Below are positions 1 to 6,091 of a DNA stretch of 7,865 nucleotides, one piece after another. The DNA lies in the NCBI GenBank assembly GCA_030613145.1, contig JAUWMM010000072.1, positions 1 through 7,865 of the forward strand. The letters run 5' to 3'. The first letter of the stretch is position 1, and every line of letters begins with the position of its first letter. The notes below the pieces were generated by a model, which did no database searches, was not told the DNA's origin, and was given only the letters and a program-made list of their open reading frames with translations. This stretch comes from Desulfobacterales bacterium. Its GTDB lineage: Bacteria; Desulfobacterota; Desulfobacteria; Desulfobacterales; C00003060. Made by a program: the position numbers and the translations under genes.

Positions 1-64
1 TTATGCCCGTGGGATGGAGACTCTGATTTGAATGCCGAACGCTTTTGTGATACAAATGTAAACA
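1..64. other. left-edge sequence, no gene assigned
   Basis: All plus-strand frames close quickly here: frame 3 at 24-26, frame 2 at 29-31, and frame 1 only at 121-123, inside the palindromic element. The tail of an upstream gene could end here, and frame 2 (reading YARGMETLI then stop at 29-31) is the most protein-like option. Nothing in nine residues allows it to be named. A weak 5-bp stem (44-48 with 52-56) is also present. Confidence 0.2.
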
Positions 65-67
65 TAA

Positions 68-245
68 GGGCTCGCGCAAAAATAACTTCACATTTTGGCA
101 TCTCAGCTTCAGGCCATCTTTGACCGATACTCATTCGCAAAATCCGCGAAATAGCCGGCTATTCCTGTGGTTTTGCTCAATCGGATCGGCCAAAACTAAC
201 CCAAATCTGAGCGCCAATTCTGCTAAGTTATTCTTGCGCAAGCCC
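68..245. mobile_element. 178-bp fold-back (MITE-like) element
   Basis: The two ends are inverted copies: 68-88 pairs with 225-245 with 19 of 21 bases matching. Pairing continues inward on the same axis, for example 102-106 with 207-211, 119-122 with 191-194, 124-128 with 185-189 and 137-142 with 171-176. It ends in a perfect 14-bp palindrome at 150-163 (AATAGCCGGCTATT). The centre of the ends and the centre of the inner palindrome coincide at 156.5, so the whole unit is one imperfect palindrome. TAA lies directly outside both ends (65-67 and 246-248), which fits a 3-bp target duplication, although so short a repeat is weak evidence alone. It carries no convincing reading frame. It is probably a non-autonomous miniature element, or less likely a locus for a long structured RNA. 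Confidence 0.6.
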
Positions 246-269
246 TAAGTTGATTCGCTTCGCTCACAA

Positions 270-299
270 TTGGAGTGATGGAGTACTCCAACACTCCAT
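270..299. repeat. 30-bp palindrome upstream of dapB
   Basis: The left arm 270-284 and right arm 285-299 are inverted copies matching at 13 of 15 positions, with no spacer (the core is GGAGTACTCC). The unit is built from repeats of GGAGT/ACTCC. It lies 48 bp before the dapB start, so it could be an operator, an attenuator-like hairpin in the leader, or a dispersed short palindromic repeat. The sequence alone does not decide. Confidence 0.5.
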
Positions 300-300
300 C

Positions 301-313
301 CCGCCAGAGGCGG
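301..313. repeat. small GC hairpin in dapB leader
   Basis: CCGCC (301-305) and GGCGG (309-313) form a perfect 5-bp stem with a 3-nt loop, abutting the 30-bp palindrome. There is no following T-run, so it is not a standard intrinsic terminator. It may be part of the same compound repeat. Confidence 0.4.
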
Positions 314-332
314 ATCTTCGACATCCCATATG

Positions 333-340
333 AAAGGAGA
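333..340 (+). promoter_or_regulatory. ribosome binding site of dapB
   Basis: AAAGGAGA lies 6 nt before the ATG at 347. This site decides the start: the same frame is open back to an ATG at 275, but that codon has no Shine-Dalgarno match and sits inside the palindrome. Confidence 0.85.
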
Positions 341-346
341 TGCATC

Positions 347-1177
347 ATGAATCCAATTAAGGTAATGGTCAATGGACTTCCAGGTAACATGTCCACACAA
401 GCGGCCGAACACATTGTAGAAGACAGTGGCCTGGAACTTATCCCCTACGCCCTGACCGGGCCTGAGATAGAAGCTACTGAGACCAAAATCGGCCCTGAAG
501 TGGTCAGACTGATAAAGCCGGAAGAGAGACAACAAATGATAGAATCCATCAAAGGGGCCGAAGGGATGGTAATATGTGTGGACTATACTCATCCGAGTGC
601 TGTCAACGATAATGCCTCTTTTTATTGTGAAAACGGCCTCCCTTTTGTAATGGGCACGACTGGTGGCGATAGGACAAACCTGGTGGAAACAGTTGCAAAG
701 TCTGATATTGCTGCTGTCATTGCTCCTAACATGGGCAAACAGATCGTGGCCTTCCAGGCCATGATGGAATATGCTGCCGAGACCTTTCCCGATGTCTTCA
801 AAGGATATGGCTTGGAGGTTAAGGAAAGCCACCAGCAAGGAAAGGCCGACACAAGTGGAACAGCCAAGGCCATGATCGGCTATTTTAACCGGTTGGGCAT
901 ACCCTTTGCCAAGGATCAGATCAGGATGGAGCGGGACCCGGAGGTCCAGCGGTCCGAGTGGGGTGTCCCCCAGGAGTACTTAAGCGGGCATGGTTGGCAC
1001 ACTTATTCGCTCCTCTCAGAAGACAACACCGTCTTCTTTCAATTCACCCATAATGTCAATGGCCGGGATATATATGCTAAAGGAACAGTGGACGCCATTC
1101 ATTATCTGGCCCAAAAGATCGACCAGGCTGCAAAAGGACGTGTGTTCACCATGATTGATGTTCTGAAAGGAACTTAA
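347..1177 (+). CDS. dapB: 4-hydroxy-tetrahydrodipicolinate reductase, plant-type
   Basis: This is a 276-residue cytoplasmic reductase of the diaminopimelate/lysine pathway. It reduces the DapA product to tetrahydrodipicolinate using NAD(P)H, feeding lysine and peptidoglycan synthesis. The N-terminal nucleotide-binding loop is GLPGNM (10-15). The sequence VDYTHPSAVNDN (78-89) leads to the GTTGGDR loop (103-109). The catalytic and substrate segment is ESHQ..K.D.SGTAK (160-174), with His162, Lys166 and Ser170-Gly-Thr. The C-terminal part contains GTVDA and ends MIDVLKGT. The motif wording (VNDN, GTTGGDR, MGKQ, ESHQ) matches the plant/chloroplast DapB branch rather than the E. coli type, which has HHRHK at the catalytic site. 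The start at 347 is set by a good ribosome site and removes 24 implausible upstream residues. The stop is 2 bp before glgC, so the two are probably co-transcribed. I see no defect. Confidence 0.95.
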   Translation: MNPIKVMVNGLPGNMSTQAAEHIVEDSGLELIPYALTGPEIEATETKIGPEVVRLIKPEERQQMIESIKGAEGMVICVDYTHPSAVNDNASFYCENGLPFVMGTTGGDRTNLVETVAKSDIAAVIAPNMGKQIVAFQAMMEYAAETFPDVFKGYGLEVKESHQQGKADTSGTAKAMIGYFNRLGIPFAKDQIRMERDPEVQRSEWGVPQEYLSGHGWHTYSLLSEDNTVFFQFTHNVNGRDIYAKGTVDAIHYLAQKIDQAAKGRVFTMIDVLKGT

Positions 1178-1179
1178 GG

Positions 1180-2445
1180 ATGCGTAATGTCATAGCCCTT
1201 GTGATGGCTGGAGGCAAGGGGGAACGTCTACACCCCTTGACTCTGGACCGGTCAAAGCCCGCGGTTCCATTTGGGGGTATATATCGAATCATAGATATTA
1301 CCCTTAGCAACTGCATTAATTCCAATATCTACAAAATCATCATCTTGCCCCAGTACAAGGCACAGTCCCTCGTGGAACACGTAGAAGCAGGTTGGAACAT
1401 ATTCAACTATGCCCTGGGCCACTATATGAAGATTGTGCATCCACAGATGCGTGTTGGCGAAGATTGGTATCGTGGCACGGCCGATTCGGTACGACAGAAT
1501 CTGTATATCATAGAACGCGAAGCCCCAGAGAATCTACTCATCCTTTCAGGTGATCATGTCTATAAGATGAACTATGCCCATTTCAAAGCCTATCACGATG
1601 AAAAGGGCGCTGATATATCTATCTCTGTCATTGAGGTTCCTGTATCCCAGGGCCCCCGTTTTGGGATTTTGGAGGTTGGGGAAGATTACAAGGTTACCGG
1701 TTTCACGGAAAAACCTGCGCATCCTAAACCTATGCCCGGGAATTCTCGCTATGCCCTTGCCTCTATGGGGGTCTATATCTTCAAAACTCAGGTGCTATTA
1801 GATCTGTTGAAGTCTTCAGACAAAGACGATTTTGGCAAGGACATCATTCCCATGGCGTTGGAGAAGTATTCCCTCTATGCCTTTCCGTACAAGAAAGAGA
1901 ATCGGATTGCCGATTTTGTATACAAGATCAAGGAAGACGGAAGCCGTGTGCGTCACCTTGAACCACACATACAGGATTCCTCGTACTGGAGGGATGTCGG
2001 TGATCTGGATGCTTACTGGAATGCCAATATGGACCTGACAGGTGTGACTCCCAACTTCAATCTGTATGGTACCAAATGGCCGCTCAGGACATTCCAAATG
2101 CAGTACCCACCTGTCAAGACGATCTTCAGGGATGCAGATTCAAGCAGGACCGGTATGGCCTTGGACTCCATTGTATCACACGGCTCGATTATTAGTGGTG
2201 GCATCGTCAAGAATTCAGTTTTGTCCTATAATGTGTTTGTAAGGAGTTGGTCAGAAGTGCAGGAATCGGTGATCATGGCTGATGTTGAAATCGGCAGGCA
2301 TTGCAAGATCATGAAGGCCATTATCGACAAAGCTAATCGCGTACCACCGCATACTGAAATAGGATACAATCCTGAAGAGGACCGCAAGAGGTATATGGTC
2401 ACACCTCGGGGCATCGTGGTGGTGCCAAAACGGACCTTTGAATAG
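1180..2445 (+). CDS. glgC: glucose-1-phosphate adenylyltransferase (ADP-glucose pyrophosphorylase)
   Basis: This is a 421-residue enzyme making ADP-glucose from ATP and glucose 1-phosphate, the committed step of bacterial glycogen synthesis. The N-terminal nucleotidyltransferase domain carries MAGGKGERL..LT..RSKPAVPFGG (9-33), WYRGTADSVRQN (96-107) and SGDHVYKMNY (123-132), where Asp125 matches the catalytic Asp142 of the E. coli enzyme. GFTEKP (174-179) has Lys178 as the glucose-1-phosphate lysine, and YWRDVGDLDAYW is at 269-280. The C-terminal third (about 290-421) has the hexapeptide pattern of the left-handed beta-helix. Length is normal for the family (E. coli 431). By alignment, the position of the E. 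coli activator lysine Lys39 is Asp23 here, so fructose-1,6-bisphosphate activation of the E. coli kind is doubtful; that is inference. The ribosome site AAGGA (1167-1171) lies in the end of dapB. No glgA, glgB or glgP is in view. The gene converges on the HTH-TM gene with 15 bp between stops. Confidence 0.96.
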   Translation: MRNVIALVMAGGKGERLHPLTLDRSKPAVPFGGIYRIIDITLSNCINSNIYKIIILPQYKAQSLVEHVEAGWNIFNYALGHYMKIVHPQMRVGEDWYRGTADSVRQNLYIIEREAPENLLILSGDHVYKMNYAHFKAYHDEKGADISISVIEVPVSQGPRFGILEVGEDYKVTGFTEKPAHPKPMPGNSRYALASMGVYIFKTQVLLDLLKSSDKDDFGKDIIPMALEKYSLYAFPYKKENRIADFVYKIKEDGSRVRHLEPHIQDSSYWRDVGDLDAYWNANMDLTGVTPNFNLYGTKWPLRTFQMQYPPVKTIFRDADSSRTGMALDSIVSHGSIISGGIVKNSVLSYNVFVRSWSEVQESVIMADVEIGRHCKIMKAIIDKANRVPPHTEIGYNPEEDRKRYMVTPRGIVVVPKRTFE

Positions 2446-2460
2446 TAAGGGAGGGATCGC

Positions 2461-3714
2461 CTATTCCGCTATGTCAATGTGCTTCTTATCGAAATCGTCG
2501 AGCCATTCTTTGATCTCGACAATCTCCTGGGTGTTTTCAGGATATTCCTTACTCTCTTGCAAGTGCCGACTCAGAGCCTCTTGATACAAATCTCCAAGTC
2601 GCCTTTCTCCCTTGCTTATCTTGCTGTTCGAAAGGGCATACCCAACAGCCGCCAACCTTTTCATCAAAACATCCTTCTGAACGTCGGTTGAGGCTACGTG
2701 AATAGCCTGGGCAAGATATCCGCTGGCAGCCTCAAAATCGGGTAGTGTCCCCTTGCTCAGCGCCAGATCTGCCTTACTCAACAAACCAAGAAGATCGATA
2801 CTGTCCAAGCGCGTCCTGATATCTTGTTGCTCAGCCTCAGACAGGGCGTAATTGGAAGCATGGGTCAAATACGAATTTACTGTTTTCAGGTCTGGGGTTT
2901 CCCCCGTATTCAAGATCTCATCTGAGCGCTTGATAAAGTAGTCGTTAAGGATGCCAAAGGCCTGCTTCTTTGTGTGGGCCACCTTCTCCGGTATGGCTTC
3001 GACGATCTTCGGATCTGAGAAGCTCGCTACAAGGCGCTCACCCATGGGGGCGAACCTGCCCTGCCAGAGATCAACCATTTGGTCATGCTGCCTGAAATAG
3101 AACTTGTTCGAATTGGACAGACTCGCCATCACAAGGATTGCGATCAAGCATGCCAAGACACCGATAGCACAAATGGCGTACTTGATGCTCTTGTCCGTTG
3201 GCCCTTGTGGTGGAGGCGTGTAAGGTGGAGGTGGGGGTGGTTCCTTCATTGTCTTTGGTTCAGCGGCCCGAGGTGGTGGCTCTGTTCCCGGCGTACTCCC
3301 TTTTTCGGGTTCTTTCGAAGGTTCTACATCAAAGCGCTTAAGCAACAGCTTGCTGATCTCTTCCTTTTCCTGTTCGCCCTCTATGGCCCGAGCCTCCTCT
3401 GTGGACACTTTGATTTCATCCAACAATTTTCCTCGCTTCTCTTCAAGGTCGGCTAATCGTTGCCATAGCTCATCAGAAACCGGGCTACCCGTCTCTAATC
3501 CAACCAACCCCTTGGCTCTATAGCGCTTCAACCATCTATAATAGGTTGATTGGTTAAGTCCGAGCTCTTGCAGGGTGGCTTTGATCGAAGTTGAAGAACT
3601 TTTCACAGCATCCAGGATCGCTTTTTTCTTTTTGGATTCGTCTCCTCCATCAACGGCCCCGGATCTATCAGGCTTATTGGGTGTTGCTTTCAGTAAACTT
3701 TTTCGGCCTGCCAT
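2461..3714 (-). CDS. membrane-anchored HTH protein with helical repeat domain
   Basis: I do not recognise this 417-residue protein as a named family. Domains in order are as follows. Residues 30-75 hold a basic helix-turn-helix ending in STYYRWLKRYRAKGLVGLE, the style of IS630/IS481-type transposase HTH domains and of Fis-like heads. Residues 78-126 are a charged, probably coiled-coil helix. Residues 131-175 are Pro/Glu-rich, with a PPPPPPYTPPP run. Residues about 179-199 are one strongly hydrophobic transmembrane helix, preceded by Lys. Residues 200-417 are soluble and helical, with two tandem 51-residue units (263-313 and 314-364; matched residues D265/D316, P274/P325, D275/D326, Y282/Y333, L283/L334, R302/R353). 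The expected topology is DNA-binding head in the cytoplasm and repeat domain outside, as in ToxR/CadC-like proteins but with another HTH type. It lies 94 bp downstream of the ParA gene on the same strand and also starts MAGRK. It probably works with that ATPase. The start has GGGGG about 9 nt upstream. Confidence 0.85.
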   Translation of the reverse strand: MAGRKSLLKATPNKPDRSGAVDGGDESKKKKAILDAVKSSSTSIKATLQELGLNQSTYYRWLKRYRAKGLVGLETGSPVSDELWQRLADLEEKRGKLLDEIKVSTEEARAIEGEQEKEEISKLLLKRFDVEPSKEPEKGSTPGTEPPPRAAEPKTMKEPPPPPPYTPPPQGPTDKSIKYAICAIGVLACLIAILVMASLSNSNKFYFRQHDQMVDLWQGRFAPMGERLVASFSDPKIVEAIPEKVAHTKKQAFGILNDYFIKRSDEILNTGETPDLKTVNSYLTHASNYALSEAEQQDIRTRLDSIDLLGLLSKADLALSKGTLPDFEAASGYLAQAIHVASTDVQKDVLMKRLAAVGYALSNSKISKGERRLGDLYQEALSRHLQESKEYPENTQEIVEIKEWLDDFDKKHIDIAE

Positions 3715-3761
3715 AAACTTGGCCCCCTATCGTCCCGCTGTGTGTCAGAAAGATCATTTCA

Positions 3762-3788
3762 TTTACAATATTACGCTGTTTTTGTAAA
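3762..3788. repeat. inverted repeat between ParA gene and HTH-TM gene
   Basis: TTTACAA (3762-3768) and TTGTAAA (3782-3788) are perfect inverted copies with a 13-nt spacer, lying in the 94-bp gap between the two minus-strand genes. It could be an operator or a weak internal hairpin. Read on the minus strand, TTTACA could be a -35 box with TAAATG 17 nt further on, but that -10 match is poor. No T-run follows, so it is not a clear terminator. Confidence 0.3.
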
Positions 3789-3808
3789 GGCGTTTATCGT
3801 TCCCGGAA

Positions 3809-4588
3809 CTATTTCAAGATTTCCTCGGACAAGGATAGGTAATCGGCAGCTCCTGTGCTGGACCGTCTGAAAAAGACCACTGGTTTATCGTAATAGGCGC
3901 TTTCGGCGATCGTGGTATTCACCCGAATAACTGTGTCAAACAGTTTGTTCTCGAAGCGCTTGTCTGCCTTAAGGCTCTCTAGGACCTTGTTTGAAACCCT
4001 TGTACGCTGATCAAAAAAAGTGGCCAATACACCCATAATTCTTATGTGTGGATTGATCTCTTCCTTGATGATCGAAACAGTCTCTAGTAGTTCATCCAAC
4101 GCACCGTAAGCATACGGGTGTGTTTGACATGGAATAAGGATCTCCCGGGCAAAGGCAAGAACATTGACTGTCAGAATCGAAAGGCTTGGTGGTGTGTCCA
4201 CAAGAATAAAATCATAAAGATCCAACACCGGGGTCAAGGCCTCTTTAAGTCGATTTTCCCGACCCGGTTCGTCCACCAGCTCTACTTCAACACCCGAGAG
4301 ATCCACATGGGACGGAAGAAGATCAAGGTGCTGCCAGGCTGTTTTACAAATAGCGGACCGGGCAGGTACGGGCTCAGGGACCTTTATAACATCATAGACT
4401 GAAGGGGTATCCTCGCCCGGGCTCACACCAACACCCTTGGTGGCATTGAACTGGGGGTCCATGTCAACAATCAAAACGTCTTTTCCATTAAGGGAAAGCC
4501 CGGCCCCCAAATTGATTACGGTTACTGTTTTTCCAACTCCGCCTTTTTCGTTCACCACTGCAATGATCCGTGCCTTCCTTCCAGCCAT
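3809..4588 (-). CDS. parA: ParA/Soj-family ATPase, orphan of ParB
   Basis: This is a 259-residue deviant-Walker ATPase of the ParA/Soj/MinD class, which forms ATP-dependent dimers on the nucleoid or membrane to position DNA or protein cargo. The deviant Walker A motif is EKGGVGKT (14-21) with the signature Lys15 and catalytic Lys20. Walker A' is VDMDPQFNAT (41-50), where Phe47 replaces the usual Gly of DPQGNAT. Walker B is FILVDTPPS (127-135) with Asp131. Length is normal for Soj and there is no N-terminal HTH, so it is the small chromosomal or orphan form. The start follows a strong AGGAGG (4594-4599 on the complement) with 5-nt spacing. The gap stop is 40 bp upstream and the HTH-TM gene follows 94 bp downstream, so gap-parA-HTH may be one transcript. 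No ParB or parS candidate is in view, so the HTH-TM protein is the natural partner (inference). Family assignment is firm; the cargo is unknown. Confidence 0.93.
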   Translation of the reverse strand: MAGRKARIIAVVNEKGGVGKTVTVINLGAGLSLNGKDVLIVDMDPQFNATKGVGVSPGEDTPSVYDVIKVPEPVPARSAICKTAWQHLDLLPSHVDLSGVEVELVDEPGRENRLKEALTPVLDLYDFILVDTPPSLSILTVNVLAFAREILIPCQTHPYAYGALDELLETVSIIKEEINPHIRIMGVLATFFDQRTRVSNKVLESLKADKRFENKLFDTVIRVNTTIAESAYYDKPVVFFRRSSTGAADYLSLSEEILK

Positions 4589-4628
4589 AACAACCTCCTG
4601 AGCCTGACAAAAAAACGCAAATTACCCA

Positions 4629-5873
4629 CTAGTCTAACATGGAAGCGATGCTAACGGTCCGTTCTGCAAGCATATGAACATACCCACCCATTTCATTATC
4701 ATACCACCCGTATACCACTACCTTTGTCACGGGAACGTCAATGACCGTCCGGGCAAGGCAGGCCCCGACCTCGTCGGTATAACCTGGAAGCCGTTTAAGA
4801 TCGATCGAAATGTTCCCTGTTCTCGTCTCGGTCTCGCTCCCCTCAATAATAGCCGTGGCCAAAGGATGGCCGATTATATCTACAGACACATTCTGTTCGT
4901 CGGAACACTGCAGATAGCCTTTTTCGTTTCTTTCAGCAGCATCTCTATAGATCTGATTGACTATGTCACGATTGGTAGGATCCTGGTCAGCATCATCCTG
5001 AATATCGAGAGTCAGGATAATGAGCGAGCCCGTTGAGGTGGGAATCCTGACAGATTCAGCCACAAAGCCGATCTTCTTCATCTCAGGTATGACCAGCGAC
5101 AACGCCTTGGCCGCCCCTGTCGTGGTGAGTATGATATTATTCAACACGCTCCGGTTTCGACGTAAATCAGTAGCCCCGGCCTTGGGCGCCCGATCCAGCA
5201 CAAGCTGTGAACCCGTGATTGCATGCACCGTGGCCATGGAGGCCGTCAAAATCCTGTCCAATCCAAAATAATCTAACAAGGGCTTGATCATATAGGCCAA
5301 ACAGTTGGTGGTGCAAGAAGCGTTTGATATGATGTTGTGTTTGGCCGGATCATAGGCACTGTCATTTATGCCCATAACCGTCATGACTGCATCCTCGGGC
5401 ATTGAGGCGCTCTTGTCCTTAATCTTAAAGGGCGCAGACGCGATCACCTTTCGTGCTCCGGCAGCCAGATGCCCGCGAGCCGCTCCGCCAGGTGCGTCTG
5501 CAGGTTGCGTGGGATCCGTAAACTGACCTGTCGATTCCACCACCACGTCCACTCCATATGACTTCCACGGAATATCCTTCGGGTTTCGGACCTCACGCAA
5601 GATCGTAACCGGGATGCCGCCAATCACCATGGAACCGGTCTTTTCGTCCAGATTTTCAATCAATCGCTGGGATTTGTATCCGTACAGATACTTGTGTATG
5701 GTTCCGTATGAGGAATCCTTTTCAATGAACCTGGCAACATCCTCAAGACTTGTGCCAACAGGGCGGCCGATATTTACCACAATCTCTGAGAAGCTTTTCC
5801 GCCCCACGTGCTGCCAGATGGACAGTTTGCCAATACGCCCCAACCCGTTGATCCCAAGCTTTGCACCTTTCAT
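4629..5873 (-). CDS. gap: glyceraldehyde-3-phosphate dehydrogenase-like protein, long divergent form
   Basis: This is a 414-residue member of the phosphorylating GAPDH family, which converts glyceraldehyde 3-phosphate to 1,3-bisphosphoglycerate in glycolysis or the reverse in gluconeogenesis. The dinucleotide fold starts with GINGLGRIGK (7-16). The catalytic segment is SNASCTTNC (183-191) with Cys187, and the general base is His217 in ATVHAIT. The phosphate-site region reads ATDLRRNR (234-241), then TTTGAAKAL (250-258). The C-terminus has YGWYDNEMGGYV (388-399), where the usual Trp-Gly-Tyr is Met-Gly-Gly-Tyr. It is about 75-80 residues longer than usual, with extra sequence spread over the NAD domain. 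After the second strand, the usual Asn-Asp that contacts the adenosine ribose reads NIGRPVG (34-40), so cofactor preference may differ. The start at 5873 is chosen from the GGGAGG site just upstream; a longer frame to 5948 runs into the fold-back element. It is the first gene of the gap-parA-HTH group. Family is certain; physiological role is less so. Confidence 0.9.
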   Translation of the reverse strand: MKGAKLGINGLGRIGKLSIWQHVGRKSFSEIVVNIGRPVGTSLEDVARFIEKDSSYGTIHKYLYGYKSQRLIENLDEKTGSMVIGGIPVTILREVRNPKDIPWKSYGVDVVVESTGQFTDPTQPADAPGGAARGHLAAGARKVIASAPFKIKDKSASMPEDAVMTVMGINDSAYDPAKHNIISNASCTTNCLAYMIKPLLDYFGLDRILTASMATVHAITGSQLVLDRAPKAGATDLRRNRSVLNNIILTTTGAAKALSLVIPEMKKIGFVAESVRIPTSTGSLIILTLDIQDDADQDPTNRDIVNQIYRDAAERNEKGYLQCSDEQNVSVDIIGHPLATAIIEGSETETRTGNISIDLKRLPGYTDEVGACLARTVIDVPVTKVVVYGWYDNEMGGYVHMLAERTVSIASMLD

Positions 5874-5898
5874 GATTCTTCCTCCCTCCCGAAGAGTT

Positions 5899-6040
5899 GA
5901 GACCTTTGCAAAACTGTCATTTTTTCGTGATGCGGCGTCAGGCTTCAAATTTTAATCCTCAAAATACATAACGTATTCCTCCGGTTAAAATTTTTGCCTT
6001 CCTTGCCTGACAAAAAAATGTCGCGTTTTTCAAAGGTCTC
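5899..6040. mobile_element. 142-bp fold-back (MITE-like) element between gap and tsaD
   Basis: The ends are perfect 10-bp inverted repeats: GAGACCTTTG at 5899-5908 and CAAAGGTCTC at 6031-6040. Inverted similarity continues inward: GTCAGGC at 5937-5943 with GCCTGAC at 6005-6011, and CAAATTTTAA at 5946-5955 with TTAAAATTTT at 5985-5994. It closes on AATAC/GTATT (5963-5967 and 5973-5977). GAGTT stands immediately outside both ends (5894-5898 and 6041-6045), as expected for a 5-bp target duplication. No transposase is encoded. It sits about 10 bp upstream of the gap ribosome site, so it probably forms part of the gap leader or promoter region. Confidence 0.7.
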
Positions 6041-6091
6041 GAGTTGTCGTAATAGTTCACTACAACTATGTTGACCTTCATAAACAAGACT

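Noticed and set aside
275..346. Longer dapB starting at the ATG at 275
   Set aside because: It adds 24 residues with no family counterpart, overlaps the palindrome, and lacks a ribosome site, whereas 347 has AAAGGAGA at good spacing.
245..838. 197-codon open frame on the minus strand opposite dapB
   Set aside because: It is antisense to a clearly conserved gene, has no recognisable motif, and runs into the palindrome; it is a shadow frame.
2446..2460. Bidirectional terminator between glgC and the convergent HTH-TM gene
   Set aside because: Only 15 bp separate the stops and no inverted repeat or T-run is visible, so any terminator must lie inside the opposing gene.
3079..3456. 125-codon plus-strand frame opposite the HTH-TM gene
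   Set aside because: It is rich in Trp and Arg because it reads the complement of the Pro-rich and TM region; it is a shadow frame.
3809..4588. Complete chromosomal parABS locus
   Set aside because: The ParA is clear, but there is no ParB-type gene and I see no parS-like 16-bp palindrome of the usual TGTTTCACGTGAAACA form.
5874..5948. Longer gap starting at 5948 on the minus strand
   Set aside because: The extra 25 residues are encoded by the fold-back element and its flank, and GGGAGG stands immediately before the ATG at 5873.
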